From: RPQJ01 sp963706535
GTDB taxonomy: Bacteria > Pseudomonadota > Gammaproteobacteria > Steroidobacterales > Steroidobacteraceae
Assembly: GCA_963706535.1 (NCBI GenBank)
Contig: CAVPMU010000001.1
Span: 19,488-83,487, forward strand
DNA length: 64,000 nucleotides
Direction of reading: 5' to 3'
Positions 33,607 through 42,946 of the stretch are shown here, piece by piece (position 1 is the stretch's first letter; each line of letters begins with the position of its first letter). Below the pieces are notes generated by a model, which did not search any database, had not been told where the DNA came from, and saw only the letters and a program-made list of their open reading frames with translations. A program made the position numbers and the translations under genes.

Positions 33607-36135
33607 TCAAGCCGGGTACCAGAGGATGAACGCTGCCTCGGCCGGGACCCTGGCTGCCGGGTGCGAGGGCACGATCCGCGGCGTGTAGTCCCGGGCGGGC
33701 CGGTTCGACGGCACCGTGGCGACCCACAGGTACCCGCCGGCCGCCCCGCTGAGTGGCCGGTCGCGGGTCATGGCGTGGACTTCCTGGGCCGCGCCGGGCC
33801 GCGCTTCGGCATACAGCTGCACGCCGACGGCATCGGGCGGGACGTCGCCCAGGTAGGCCTGGACCCGGAACTCGTGGCCGTGGTCCGTCGTCAGCACGTC
33901 GACGTTGCCCCAGTGCAGCGCCTGCCAGTGGTGTCGCAGGCCGCGATACCAGCGCGCCAGGTCGCGGGCGAGACCGAGGTCGCGCTCCGCGCGCTGCCAG
34001 TGGGCCTGCGCCGCGGGCAGGTAGAGCTGCTGCAGGTACTCCGCCAGCATGCGATTGCTGCTGAAGCGAGGCGTGAGCCCGGCCAGGCTCGCGCGGATAC
34101 GCGCCACCCACGCGCGCGGGATGCCCTCGGCGTCGCGCGAGTAGAAATCGGGCACGACCCGTTGCTCGAGCAGGTCGAACAGTTGTGCGGTCTCGGTCGC
34201 GTCCCACTGCGCCTCCGTGTGTTCCCGCCCGTCGCCGAGCGCCCAGCCGACGGCCGGCGCATACGCCTCCGCCCACCAGCCGTCGAGTTCCGACAGGTTC
34301 AGGCCGCCGTTCACCAGCACCTTCATGCCGCTCGTGCCGCTCGCCTCCCAGGGGCGGCGCGGCGTGTTCACCCACACGTCGACGCCCTGCACCAGCTGCT
34401 CGGCGAGCGACATGTCGTAGTCCTCGAGGAACACCGCCCGCGCGCGCACCGCAGGTCGGCGCACGAACCCGGCCCACTGGCGGATGAAGGACTTGCCCTG
34501 CTCGTCGTGTGGATGGGCCTTGCCAGCGATGATCAGCTGGACCGGGCGCGCCGGGTCCGTGAGCAGCCGCTCCAGGCGCTCCGGCTGCGACAGCAGCATG
34601 GTCGGGCGCTTGTACTCGGTGAAGCGCCGCGCGAAGCCGAGTGTCAGCACGTTGGGATCCAGAGCGTCGCGGGCAAGCGCACGCAGTTCCTCGCCGTCGC
34701 CGCGCCGGCCGAGCTGCCGCTGCAGCCGCCGCCGTGCATAGTCGACGAGGTCGCGACGTTCCATCGCCTTGAAGTCCCAGATCTGCGCGTCGGTGAGCCG
34801 GGCGACGGCGTCGGAGAGTTGCTGGGGGCTGCCGAGCCAGCGTTCCTTGCCGCAGGCCTCGGTCCACAGGTGGTCGGCCCAGGGCGAGTCCCAGCTCGGC
34901 ACGTGGACCGCGTTGGTGACGTGCGACACCGGCACCTCCTGCTCGGGCCAGCGCGCGTAGACGGGCGCGAAGATGCGCCGGCTGACGCGGCCGTGCAGCT
35001 CGCTCACGCCGTTGATGCGCGCGCAGGTGCGGGCGGCGAGGTAGGCCATGTTGAACGGCTCGGAGGCGTCGTGCGCATCGATCCGCCCGAGTCCCAGCAA
35101 CTGGCCGGGCTCGAGCCCGCAGCTGCGCGCGTACTCGAGCCCGTACTTGTAGAGCAACGGCACCGGGAAGGTGTCGAAGGCGGCGGGCACGGGCGTGTGC
35201 GTCGTGAAGACGTTGCCGGCGCGGGTCGCCCACAGGGCGGTGAAGAAGTCGGTGCCGTGCTCCACCATGAACGTGCGCGCCCGCTCGACGGTCGCGAGCG
35301 CCGCATGTCCCTCGTTGAGGTGCAGCACGTCCACCTCGATGCCGAGCGCGCGCAGCGCACGCCAGCCGCCGATGCCGAGCACGCTTTCCTGCATCAGGCG
35401 CGTCTCGCGGTCCCCGCCGTAGAGCTTGGCGGTGATGCCGCGGTCGAACGGTGAATTGAGCGGATCGTCGCTGTCGAGCAGGTAGAGCGAGACGCGGCCC
35501 ACGGTGGTGCGCCACATGCGCACGCGCAGGTTGCGTCCCGGCAGCTCGATCGTGACGCGCAGCGGCGTGCCCTCGTCGTCCGTCACGAGGCGCACGGGCA
35601 TCGATTCGCGCGAGTTGATCGCGTAGACCTCGAGCTGCCTGCCGTCGGCATCGAGCATCTGGCGGAAATAGCCTTCGCGGTAGAAGAGCCCCACCGCGGT
35701 CAGGGGCACGCCCAGGTCGCTCGCAGTCTTGAGGTGGTCGCCGGCCAGCACGCCGAGTCCGCCGGAGTAGAGCGGCATGGCATCGGTGATGCCGTATTCC
35801 ATGCTGAAGTACGCGATGGCGAGCGGACGCTCGAGCGTGTTGCCCTGCTGGAACCAGCTCGGGCGGGCGAGATACTCGGCCTGCGCGCGTGCGAGGCCGT
35901 GGACCCGCGCGACGAAATCGGCGTTGCGCGCGAGTTCGTCCAGGCGACTGCGCGGCGTGTTCTGGATGACCAGCACCGGATTGTGCGTCTGGTGCCAGAC
36001 CTCAGGCGACAGCGCTTCCCAGATGCGATCCGTGGCGTGGTTCCAGACCCAGTGGAGGTTGAGCGCGAGGCTCGCGATCGGCTCGAGCGCCGGTGGCAGC
36101 GAGAGCGAGAGATCCTTCAGTCCGTCCGGTGCCAT
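33607..36135 (-). CDS. glgP: Alpha-glucan phosphorylase
   Basis: 842 residues from ATG 36135 (GGGAG upstream). GT35 family, bacterial type: LNLHWVWNHATDRIWEAL, YFSMEYGITDAMPLYSGGLG, VLHLNEGHAAL, TTHTPVPAAFD, the PLP lysine loop EASGTSGMKVLVNGGLNLS and WWAEAY. It releases glucose-1-phosphate from glycogen or maltodextrin. The last 100 residues (from RVQAYLGDVPPDAVGVQLY) look like a carbohydrate-binding-like beta domain. No other glycogen gene is in the window. Confidence 0.95.
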   Translation of the reverse strand: MAPDGLKDLSLSLPPALEPIASLALNLHWVWNHATDRIWEALSPEVWHQTHNPVLVIQNTPRSRLDELARNADFVARVHGLARAQAEYLARPSWFQQGNTLERPLAIAYFSMEYGITDAMPLYSGGLGVLAGDHLKTASDLGVPLTAVGLFYREGYFRQMLDADGRQLEVYAINSRESMPVRLVTDDEGTPLRVTIELPGRNLRVRMWRTTVGRVSLYLLDSDDPLNSPFDRGITAKLYGGDRETRLMQESVLGIGGWRALRALGIEVDVLHLNEGHAALATVERARTFMVEHGTDFFTALWATRAGNVFTTHTPVPAAFDTFPVPLLYKYGLEYARSCGLEPGQLLGLGRIDAHDASEPFNMAYLAARTCARINGVSELHGRVSRRIFAPVYARWPEQEVPVSHVTNAVHVPSWDSPWADHLWTEACGKERWLGSPQQLSDAVARLTDAQIWDFKAMERRDLVDYARRRLQRQLGRRGDGEELRALARDALDPNVLTLGFARRFTEYKRPTMLLSQPERLERLLTDPARPVQLIIAGKAHPHDEQGKSFIRQWAGFVRRPAVRARAVFLEDYDMSLAEQLVQGVDVWVNTPRRPWEASGTSGMKVLVNGGLNLSELDGWWAEAYAPAVGWALGDGREHTEAQWDATETAQLFDLLEQRVVPDFYSRDAEGIPRAWVARIRASLAGLTPRFSSNRMLAEYLQQLYLPAAQAHWQRAERDLGLARDLARWYRGLRHHWQALHWGNVDVLTTDHGHEFRVQAYLGDVPPDAVGVQLYAEARPGAAQEVHAMTRDRPLSGAAGGYLWVATVPSNRPARDYTPRIVPSHPAARVPAEAAFILWYPA

Positions 36136-36155
36136 GACCACTCCCGGAAAGCAGA

Positions 36156-36186
36156 ACGGCGCGACCGGGAAGCCCGATCGCGCCGT
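36156..36186 (-). terminator. Hairpin after the HiPIP gene
   Basis: ACGGCGCGA (36156-36164) and TCGCGCCGT (36178-36186) form a perfect 9-bp stem with a 13-base loop, between HiPIP and glgP. On the minus strand it is followed by a weak T-rich stretch (TTCTGCTTT), so it could end the HiPIP message or shape the glgP leader. Confidence 0.5.
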
Positions 36187-36211
36187 CCATGGACGACAGT
36201 CGCGTGAGCGA

Positions 36212-36544
36212 TTACGGGCGCTTCACGAAGACCTTGCACCATCCGGTCGCCGCGACGTTGCGGCCCGCGAAGATGTTGCACGGGATCTTCGGGCCCTTCT
36301 CCTTGCCCGCGGGCACCTGCAGGCAGTTCGCGCAGACCTGGCCCGGCTTGTAGTTCGGGTTCGTCTTCGCGTCCACCGTCCTGGCGTCGGTGACGTAGCC
36401 GAGGCTCTTGGCCTGCGGCTCGTTCGGATCGACGTCGGCCGCTGCGGCCTCGGCGCGACCGAGCAGTGCGGTCACAGGCACGGCCGCTACACCCATCAAC
36501 GCACCCTTGAGCACGTCACGGCGGGGATATTTTCTCTCGGTCAT
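36212..36544 (-). CDS. High-potential iron-sulfur protein (HiPIP)
   Basis: 110 residues. Twin-arginine signal (YPRRDVLKGALMGVAAVPV) for folded export. The mature part has four cluster cysteines in C-A-N-C...C...C order (VCANCLQVP, KIPCNIFAG, TGWCKVF). HiPIP carries single electrons in the periplasm from bc1-type complexes to terminal oxidases or reductases. It could serve the heme-copper operon at 38.7-45.4 kb, although nothing but proximity shows this. Confidence 0.95.
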   Translation of the reverse strand: MTERKYPRRDVLKGALMGVAAVPVTALLGRAEAAAADVDPNEPQAKSLGYVTDARTVDAKTNPNYKPGQVCANCLQVPAGKEKGPKIPCNIFAGRNVAATGWCKVFVKRP

Positions 36545-36722
36545 TTACCTTCACTCCTGGGGCATGCGTGGACCACTGTCACCGATTCTACCCGGTGGCA
36601 TGCCGTAAGACATCGTTGTGGGCCGCGGGTTCCGGCTGGTTCCGTCGAATGTCCAGCAATGAGAATGGCTCGCATTTGGCGTCGATTCGCGAAGCGGCGT
36701 CCGTGGCTCTTAGAATCGACCC

Positions 36723-37685
36723 ATGCACGACCCGCGCCGCAGCCGGATCAAGAAGTTGCTCGGGATTACCGCGAGCATCCTGATCGCGGCGCTGGCCGCC
36801 TACGTGCTCTACCGGACCTTCCAGCGCATCAGCCTCGCCGAGGTCCTGGCGCACATGCGCGCGGTGCCGGCCGGCGTGCTGCTGCTGGCGGCCCTCTGCG
36901 CGGGCGGCGCATACCTCGCGCTCGCGACCTACGAAGTCGTCGTCGTGCGTTACGTGAAGCACTGCATCGGCCGCGCGAGGCCGATGATCACCGCGCTGAT
37001 CGCCTTTCCGCTCGGGCATGCGGTGGGCCAGGCGATGCTGAGCGGCGGTGCGCTGCGCTACCGCATGTACACGCCGGCGGGTTTCTCGGCGATGGAAGTC
37101 GGGGCGACCGTTCTGCTGTCGAACCTGCCGTACGCCCTCGGCTTCGGGCTGTTGTTCGACCTCGCGCTGGTGTTCGGCGCCGATGCACTCGCGCCGATCT
37201 TCCGGGTGCCGAGCCACTGGCTGCTGCTGCTCGGCTGCGTCGGGCTCGCGAAGGACGCGGGCTACCTGCTGTTCGTCAAGCTGCGCAAGGCGCCGATCCG
37301 CCTCGGCGGCTGGGCCGTGAACCTGCCGACGCCGAAGCTGACCCTGCTGCAACTGCTGGTCGGCGTGATCGACATCATGCTGGTCTCGTCCGTGCTCTAC
37401 CTGCTGCTGCCGCAGTCCGCGGGCCTCGCGTTCCTGCCGTTCCTCGCGGTGTACCTCGCGAGCGTGCTGGTCGGCGTGCTGAGCCACGTGCCGGCCGGGC
37501 TCGGCGTGCTCGAATCGATGCTGCTGTTGCTGCTGCCGCACGTCCCGCCAGCCGAACTGCTCGCGGCGGTGCTGCTGTACAGGGTGATCTACGAGGTCGT
37601 GCCGCTCGTCATCGCGATGACCCTCTGGGGCGGCTACGAGCTCGTGTCGGACGACGGTGCGCGCGTCCGCCTGCTGCGTCAGTGA
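36723..37685 (+). CDS. UPF0104/YbhN-like flippase-fold membrane protein
   Basis: 320 residues, about eight helices. KKLLGITASILIAALAAYVL, ATYEVVVVRYVKHCIGRARP, GHAVGQAMLSGGALRYRMY, LSHVPAGLGVLESMLLLLLP and LYRVIYEVVPLVIA are typical of the lysylphosphatidylglycerol-synthetase transmembrane (YbhN/AglD) family. It has no catalytic synthetase domain, so lipid handling or flipping is only inferred. Its 3' end overlaps that of the convergent oxidoreductase by 7 bases. Confidence 0.88.
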   Translation: MHDPRRSRIKKLLGITASILIAALAAYVLYRTFQRISLAEVLAHMRAVPAGVLLLAALCAGGAYLALATYEVVVVRYVKHCIGRARPMITALIAFPLGHAVGQAMLSGGALRYRMYTPAGFSAMEVGATVLLSNLPYALGFGLLFDLALVFGADALAPIFRVPSHWLLLLGCVGLAKDAGYLLFVKLRKAPIRLGGWAVNLPTPKLTLLQLLVGVIDIMLVSSVLYLLLPQSAGLAFLPFLAVYLASVLVGVLSHVPAGLGVLESMLLLLLPHVPPAELLAAVLLYRVIYEVVPLVIAMTLWGGYELVSDDGARVRLLRQ

Positions 37686-38683
37686 CGCGACAGCGGCGCC
37701 GACAGCCCGACCATCGACAGCACGGAGTGCGCCAGCGCGCGTCCGCTTTCGAACGCGGCCTCCACGCGCGGCGCGATGCACCAGTCGCCGCAGGCGCCAG
37801 CGGCGATCTCCTCGTCGACGAGGCAGGGCAGGCCGAGCGACTGCTCGACGAACGCGTGGCGCCAGCGGTGCGCCTGCAGGTAGACCGGCGGCGGCAGCGC
37901 GATGCCCAGTTCCCGCCCGAACTCCTGCAGCATCAGGCGGGCCACTTCCGCGGCATCGGCGCCGAGGTGCTCCAGCGACCACGACGTCGAGGCGTGCACG
38001 ACCCAGCATTGCGGGCCCGGCGGTCGCTGCGTCTTGCTCGAATCGCAGGCGGCCCACACCAGCGGACCGCGGGTCCAGCGGCGCACATCGGCGCCCGCGT
38101 CGATCGGCTCGTCGAACGCCACCATGGCGGCGCAGCAGGGGGCCATGCGCACGTCGGCGAGGTGGCGGAAAGCGCGGCCGTGCGGGCCGAGCAGCGTCAG
38201 CGCCTGCGGCGCGGGCACCGCCACCGCCACCGCGTCGAAGATCCTGTTCTGCCGACCGGAATCCGTCTGCAGCTCCCAGCCGCGCACGCCCTGCACCAGC
38301 TCGTGCACGCCAACGCCCGTCTGGAGCTCGATGCCGCGGGACAGCGGGCGGACGATGGCGCTCATGCCGGGCGCGCCGACGTACCAGTCGTCGAACGGGG
38401 CGTCGAAGCTGCGATCGTCCTCCATGAGGCGGGGCCGCCAGGGGCGCGCTACGCCGGCCCGCTTCGCGACCTCGACGTACTTCAGGAAGGGACGGCTGCG
38501 GGCCGTGACGAACTGGGCGCCGTGGTCGAACGCGAAGTTGCCCTGCCGGCGCGTGCCGAGCCGCCCGCCGAGGCCGCGTGAACGCTCGAAGACGGTGACG
38601 CGCGCATCCGCGCCGGCGATCTCTCGCGCACAGGCGAGGCCGGCGATGCCCGCGCCGATGACGGCTACGCGTACGTCTGCCAT
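37679..38683 (-). CDS. NAD(P)/FAD-dependent amine-oxidase-like protein (renalase-like)
   Basis: 334 residues. Rossmann GAGIAGLACAREIAGA then VFERSRGLGGRLGTRR, and DHGAQFVTARS and AGDWCIAPRVEAAFESG near the C-terminus follow the renalase-like bacterial family, which oxidises off-pathway dihydronicotinamide isomers in characterised members. No signal peptide. The alternative is a general NAD(P)-binding oxidoreductase. Confidence 0.87.
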   Translation of the reverse strand: MADVRVAVIGAGIAGLACAREIAGADARVTVFERSRGLGGRLGTRRQGNFAFDHGAQFVTARSRPFLKYVEVAKRAGVARPWRPRLMEDDRSFDAPFDDWYVGAPGMSAIVRPLSRGIELQTGVGVHELVQGVRGWELQTDSGRQNRIFDAVAVAVPAPQALTLLGPHGRAFRHLADVRMAPCCAAMVAFDEPIDAGADVRRWTRGPLVWAACDSSKTQRPPGPQCWVVHASTSWSLEHLGADAAEVARLMLQEFGRELGIALPPPVYLQAHRWRHAFVEQSLGLPCLVDEEIAAGACGDWCIAPRVEAAFESGRALAHSVLSMVGLSAPLSRH

Positions 38684-38716
38684 CCGGCCATTCTACAGGC
38701 CGGCCGCGCGCGTGCC

Positions 38717-39112
38717 TCAGGCGCCGAGGAATCTGTGAAGCCGTGCGTCGTGGGTCTGGAAGTGACCGCTGAACCATTGCGCCAGCCGCGTGGCGAACTG
38801 CTCCTCGTCGAGCGGCGCCCCGCCCGCCTGTTCGTCCATCAGGTCGCGCAGGTCGTCGAGCAGGCGCTCGTGGTCGGCCTTGTGCGCGGCGAGGCCGTCG
38901 TAGCGACGGGCGCGCATGACCTTCTCCTCCAGCGCGAAGTGACCGGAGATGCTCGCGTAGATCTCGCCCAGGAACCCCTCGACCCGCTCCGCCGAGCGGT
39001 CCTCGCCGAGGGCCGCGTGCAGCGAGTTGATCAGCCCGATCAACTCCTGGTGCTCGTGATCGACCTCCTCGATGCTGATGCGGAAATCGTCCCGCCACTG
39101 CAGCAGTGTCAT
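38717..39112 (-). CDS. Bacteriohemerythrin
   Basis: 131 residues, four-helix bundle. Iron ligands: EEVDHEHQEL (H-x3-type first helix), ISGHFALEEKVM (H..E), HKADHERLLDDL (H-x3-H) and HFQTHDARLH (H-x4-D). These bind a diiron site that takes up O2 and, in some, NO. Its ATG overlaps the stop of the cytochrome b/ferredoxin fusion gene (ATGA), making it the last gene of the heme-copper operon, where it could store or deliver the gaseous substrate. Confidence 0.95.
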   Translation of the reverse strand: MTLLQWRDDFRISIEEVDHEHQELIGLINSLHAALGEDRSAERVEGFLGEIYASISGHFALEEKVMRARRYDGLAAHKADHERLLDDLRDLMDEQAGGAPLDEEQFATRLAQWFSGHFQTHDARLHRFLGA

Positions 39113-41217
39113 GGCGCACCTCGTGCCGGGTCGACGGGCCCCGGCAGATCGAAGGTAAAGCCGCCCTCGGCCGCACGGAAGTCCACGACGAAATTCTCGC
39201 CGGGCGCGAGCTCCACGGTGCGGCTCCCGGTGTAGTCGAACCCGTCCTTCGCCCCGCCGTCGCGCAGGCGCGCATCGAGGCGGTGCCGGCCCGCGGGCAC
39301 CTCGAAGCGTGCGTAGACGGACGACGGGCCATCGTCCCACAGGCCGGCCGGCTGGTGTGTGCCGCGATAGAGCGGCTGGCCGTCGAGGTCCAGCTCGACG
39401 TAGACCGGCCAGCGTCCGCGCTCGCAGCTCGTCGCCTTGCGTTCGGCGAAGGGCGTGTTCGTGAGTTCCTCGTGCGTGTAGCGCCGGCAGGGCTTCAACG
39501 GCTGGCCGGCGTGGCTGAAGCTCAGCTTGAGCAGCGCCTGGTCCCGCTGCAGGTACGTGTATGCCGGCCAGGTCGCGAAAATCCCGATGACCGCCACGAG
39601 GGCCGCGTAGGCGGCGGCCTGTCCGGAATAGCGGAACGGCGGGGCGAGCGCGCGGAGCTTCGCCCGCCAGGCCGCCGGGGTTGCCGCCGGTGCGGCCAGC
39701 GCGGACTCGTCGCGCAGGTGCTTGCGGAACTGCGCGAGCGACTCGCGCAGGTCGCGGTGCCGAGTCGGATTGTTCCAGGAGACGGCGACCCGCGAGCGCG
39801 GCACGCGGTCGCGCAGGTTAGGGTCGCGCTGGTTGGCGATGCGCTGCTCGACCCACTCGTCGCCGAGGCGCTCGTAACAGTCCTGCCCCGCGCAACCCGA
39901 GATCAGCACGCCGTCGGCGTGGCGGCGCGACAGCACGAAGTCGAGGAAGGAGGGCGGCACCATGGCCGCGCATGGCAGCGTGATCACCGCGGTCGATTCG
40001 TCGGCGAGCGCGACGGAGTTCGCATCGTGGGTGCAGCCGAACACCAGCACCTTCGGGCCGCCCGCGAGACCGGCAGCAGCGGCCACGACTTCGTCGCGCA
40101 GTCCCGCGACGCTGCGGTCGGGCAACTCGATGCCTGCGGACAGGGTCCCTGCGCGGCGGAACGGCGTGGCGGTCGGGCAGGCGCCGACGCAGATCCCGCA
40201 GCTCATGCACATGTCGGGGTCCACCAGCGCTTCCTGCTCGTACTTGAGGCCGTCCGTGCGGGTCACCATGGTGATGGCGCCGAACGGGCAGTCGGCGAAG
40301 CAGCGTGCGCAGCCGTTGCAGTTCGCGAGGTCCACCCTCGCCGGTGGCGCCTTCTTGAGCGGAGGCAGCCACGGCAGCAGGGCGAGCAGCACGCTGCCGC
40401 CGACGAGCGCGAGCCACAGCGTGCCGCCGCCGACGCGATCGAGCAGTGGGAAGACCGCGAGATAGAACCAGTCGAAGCCGAGCTCGAACGGCGCGGCGTC
40501 GAGGTTCGCGGGGCCCTGGCTCATGGCGGGCCGCACCAGGGACAGCACCACGAGTGCCGCGAGCGTGCCGATCCCGAGCGCCCGGTGCGGGTTGACGCGC
40601 GCGTGTGCGTGCCGCTGGATGTGCACCCACATGGCGAGCAGCATCAGCAGCGGCACGGCGATGTGGATGTACGCCATGAGCGTGAAGAAGCGACCGCTCA
40701 GCCGGCGGCTGTCGATGAAGTTGCGCGCGATCGGCTCGGCGAAGATGCCGATCGAGTCGAGCCATTCCGTGGTTGCGATCGCCACGTACTGCGCGAGCTG
40801 GTCCCACACCAGCCAGTAGCCGGTGATGCCGCAGGCATAGAGGAACCACAGCAGCGGTATGCCGGTGAACCACGCGAACCAGCGGTTGCCGCGCATGCGG
40901 TCCATGGCGAACTCGCGCGCCGCGTGCAGCAGCACGACGATCACCAGCGCGTCGGAGGCGTAGCGGTGCAGGCTGCGCATGATGCCGCCGAGCCACCACT
41001 GGTCGCGGCTCAGGCGCTCGAGCGAGTCCCAGGCCTGGGTCACGCCCGTGTCGAAGAACACGTAGACGTAGATGCCCGAGGCCGTGACGATCCAGAACAG
41101 GAACCAGCCGAGCGTGCCGAGCTGCGTGATCGGATTGAGGCGTGGCCCGAACAGGGCCTCGAACAGGGCTTCGAGTCGCAGGAACGGCGCCCGGATGGCT
41201 CGCTTCAGCAGGTTCAA
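39109..41217 (-). CDS. Cytochrome b / 2x[4Fe-4S] / MvhD-like fusion protein
   Basis: 702 residues. Residues 30-225: cytochrome b with two histidine pairs, H84/H98 and H185/H199, each 14 apart as in b6. Then one or two more helices; C300-x2-C-x2-C-x3-C310 and C337-x2-C-x2-C-x3-C347, two [4Fe-4S] clusters; 388-450, a hydrogenase-delta (MvhD/FrhD)-like domain with C395, C416, C442 and C447; then another membrane helix (about 545-565) and a periplasmic beta domain ending the protein. It probably passes electrons between quinol and a cytoplasmic iron-sulfur donor. It is sixth in the heme-copper operon, but is not a standard oxidase subunit. Confidence 0.85.
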   Translation of the reverse strand: MNLLKRAIRAPFLRLEALFEALFGPRLNPITQLGTLGWFLFWIVTASGIYVYVFFDTGVTQAWDSLERLSRDQWWLGGIMRSLHRYASDALVIVVLLHAAREFAMDRMRGNRWFAWFTGIPLLWFLYACGITGYWLVWDQLAQYVAIATTEWLDSIGIFAEPIARNFIDSRRLSGRFFTLMAYIHIAVPLLMLLAMWVHIQRHAHARVNPHRALGIGTLAALVVLSLVRPAMSQGPANLDAAPFELGFDWFYLAVFPLLDRVGGGTLWLALVGGSVLLALLPWLPPLKKAPPARVDLANCNGCARCFADCPFGAITMVTRTDGLKYEQEALVDPDMCMSCGICVGACPTATPFRRAGTLSAGIELPDRSVAGLRDEVVAAAAGLAGGPKVLVFGCTHDANSVALADESTAVITLPCAAMVPPSFLDFVLSRRHADGVLISGCAGQDCYERLGDEWVEQRIANQRDPNLRDRVPRSRVAVSWNNPTRHRDLRESLAQFRKHLRDESALAAPAATPAAWRAKLRALAPPFRYSGQAAAYAALVAVIGIFATWPAYTYLQRDQALLKLSFSHAGQPLKPCRRYTHEELTNTPFAERKATSCERGRWPVYVELDLDGQPLYRGTHQPAGLWDDGPSSVYARFEVPAGRHRLDARLRDGGAKDGFDYTGSRTVELAPGENFVVDFRAAEGGFTFDLPGPVDPARGAP

Positions 41218-41256
41218 TGGACCAGACTCCCCCGGGTGGCGCGCAAGATCGAAGCC

Positions 41257-42057
41257 TCAACGAACGTTGCGCAACGCGGCGAGGATACCAGCGGCGGCGA
41301 TGCCGAGCGCGAGACCGCCTGCGACGATGTTGACGATCAGCGAATAGTCGAAGCGGTAGCGGCCGCTCGCCGGGTCGTAGATCGTGCAGAAGAGCTTCAC
41401 CGTGTTCACGAGGCCCTCGACAGTGCCACGGTCGAGATTCCTGCCCCACACGAGCTTCTTGAGCGGCTCGACCAGCAGTGGCGGCGCGAAGTCCTCGCCG
41501 TAGACCTGCAGCACGATGCGGCCGCCGGAGTCGATGATGGTGGTCTGGGTGATGTGGTCGAAGCCCTTGGGAGAGGCGAAGTACGTGAAGCCGGCGTCGC
41601 GGGTGAGTGCCGCCATGGTCGGTGCGTCGGCGCTCGCGAAGTACCAGCCGGGAAGGTCGACTCCGCGCTCGCGCGCAAAGGCGCGCATGCGGTCGGGGGT
41701 GTCGACCGGAGTGTCGAAGCCGACGGTGACCACGGAGAAGCTGTCGCTACCGAGCGCATCGCGCGCGACCTTGACGGTCTCGCGCAGGCGCAGCGTCAGC
41801 ATCGAGCAGACGTGGTAGCAGCTGGTGTAGACGAAGCTCAGCACCACCGGACGCCCGCGCAGCTGCTCGAAGCCGAGCGCGCGCCCGTCCGCGGCGACGA
41901 GCTCGTGCCCGGCGAGCACCCGGCCGATCGCCGCCTGGCTGGTGCGCAGCGCCTCCGCATCGTCCACGCGACCAGCCGCCTGCACGCCCGGGGCGGCCAA
42001 CAGGAGGAGCGCCACGCCGGCCGCGAATCTACGACCAGGCTTTGCCGTGCCGCGCAT
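41257..42057 (-). CDS. SCO/SenC family copper chaperone with C-terminal membrane anchor
   Basis: 266 residues, signal peptide (LLLLAAPGVQA). Thioredoxin fold with copper motif T-S-C-Y-H-V-C (FVYTSCYHVCSML) and distal histidine (KGFDHITQT). It delivers copper to the CuA site of subunit II. An added C-terminal helix (LIVNIVAGGLALGIAAAGIL) anchors it. Four bases separate it from the heme synthase gene. SenC genes are also found in sNOR clusters. Confidence 0.92.
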   Translation of the reverse strand: MRGTAKPGRRFAAGVALLLLAAPGVQAAGRVDDAEALRTSQAAIGRVLAGHELVAADGRALGFEQLRGRPVVLSFVYTSCYHVCSMLTLRLRETVKVARDALGSDSFSVVTVGFDTPVDTPDRMRAFARERGVDLPGWYFASADAPTMAALTRDAGFTYFASPKGFDHITQTTIIDSGGRIVLQVYGEDFAPPLLVEPLKKLVWGRNLDRGTVEGLVNTVKLFCTIYDPASGRYRFDYSLIVNIVAGGLALGIAAAGILAALRNVR

Positions 42058-42060
42058 GGT

Positions 42061-42942
42061 TCAGAGCTGGACCAGGCTGCCCTTCACGGCGCCTTCGACG
42101 ATGGCGCCCGCCAGCAGCAGGCCCAGCTGCAGCAGCGAGGCGAGGAAGCTGCGGATCGCATTGCTCCGGGTAGGGCTCCGCACGAGCAGGTACGCGCGGT
42201 AGATGAAATACGCACCGCCGCCCGCGGCGCAGATCGCGTACAGCCAGCCCGCGCCCCAGGCGACCGGCAACAGCGACAGCAGCGCAAGCGGAATGGTGTG
42301 GCCGAGGATCGCCCGCGCGGCGACCTGGTCGCCGAACACCACCGGCAGCATCGGCACGCCGGCATCCGCGTAGTCCTGCCGGTAGTACATCGACAGGCTC
42401 CAGAAGTGCGGCGGCGTCCACAGGAACAGCACGACCGCGAAGGTCCAGGCCGCCGGTCCCGGCACCGGGTCGATCGCCGCGGCGCCGGCCAGCACCGCGA
42501 AGCTGCCGGCGAGGCCGCCGATCACGATGTTGATCCAGGTGCGGCGCTTCAGCCACATCGTGTAGACCACGCCGTAGGTGAATGCGCCGAGGAACACGTA
42601 GGCGGCGGCGAGCCAGTTGGTCGCGAGGCCTGCGGTGGTGACGGCCGCCACCAGCAGCACGGCGACGAGCAGGTACCAGCGCGCTCCGCCGCCGAGCGTG
42701 CCCGTCACGAACGGGCGCGACCGGGTGCGCGACATCTTCGCGTCGAGGTCGCGCTCGGCGAGGTGGTTGAGCGCGCCCGCGGCGCCCGCGGCCACGAAGA
42801 TCGCGGCCGCGAGCGCGACCAGCTGCCACCACTCGAGGCCGCGCCCGTTGGCCATCGCCACGCCGGCGACGCCGGCCAGCATGATCTCGAAGCCGATGCG
42901 CGGCTTGAAGATCTCGAACGTGCTGCGCCAGATGCCGCTCAC
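42061..42942 (-). CDS. cyoE: Protoheme IX farnesyltransferase (heme O synthase)
   Basis: 293 residues, nine helices. UbiA-type active site NHLAERDLDAKMSRTRSRP, and LFLWTPPHFWSLSMYYRQDY is characteristic of CyoE/CtaB. It makes heme O, hence the oxidase may contain heme O, or A if a CtaA exists elsewhere. The operon position after subunit I (4-base gap) fits. Confidence 0.95.
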   Translation of the reverse strand: MSGIWRSTFEIFKPRIGFEIMLAGVAGVAMANGRGLEWWQLVALAAAIFVAAGAAGALNHLAERDLDAKMSRTRSRPFVTGTLGGGARWYLLVAVLLVAAVTTAGLATNWLAAAYVFLGAFTYGVVYTMWLKRRTWINIVIGGLAGSFAVLAGAAAIDPVPGPAAWTFAVVLFLWTPPHFWSLSMYYRQDYADAGVPMLPVVFGDQVAARAILGHTIPLALLSLLPVAWGAGWLYAICAAGGGAYFIYRAYLLVRSPTRSNAIRSFLASLLQLGLLLAGAIVEGAVKGSLVQL

Positions 42943-42946
42943 GGTG

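Noticed and set aside
36655..36685. Fur-like inverted repeat (AATGAGA...TCGCATT) before the YbhN-like gene
   Set aside because: One mismatch and 5-base spacing; iron-related genes absent nearby; too weak.
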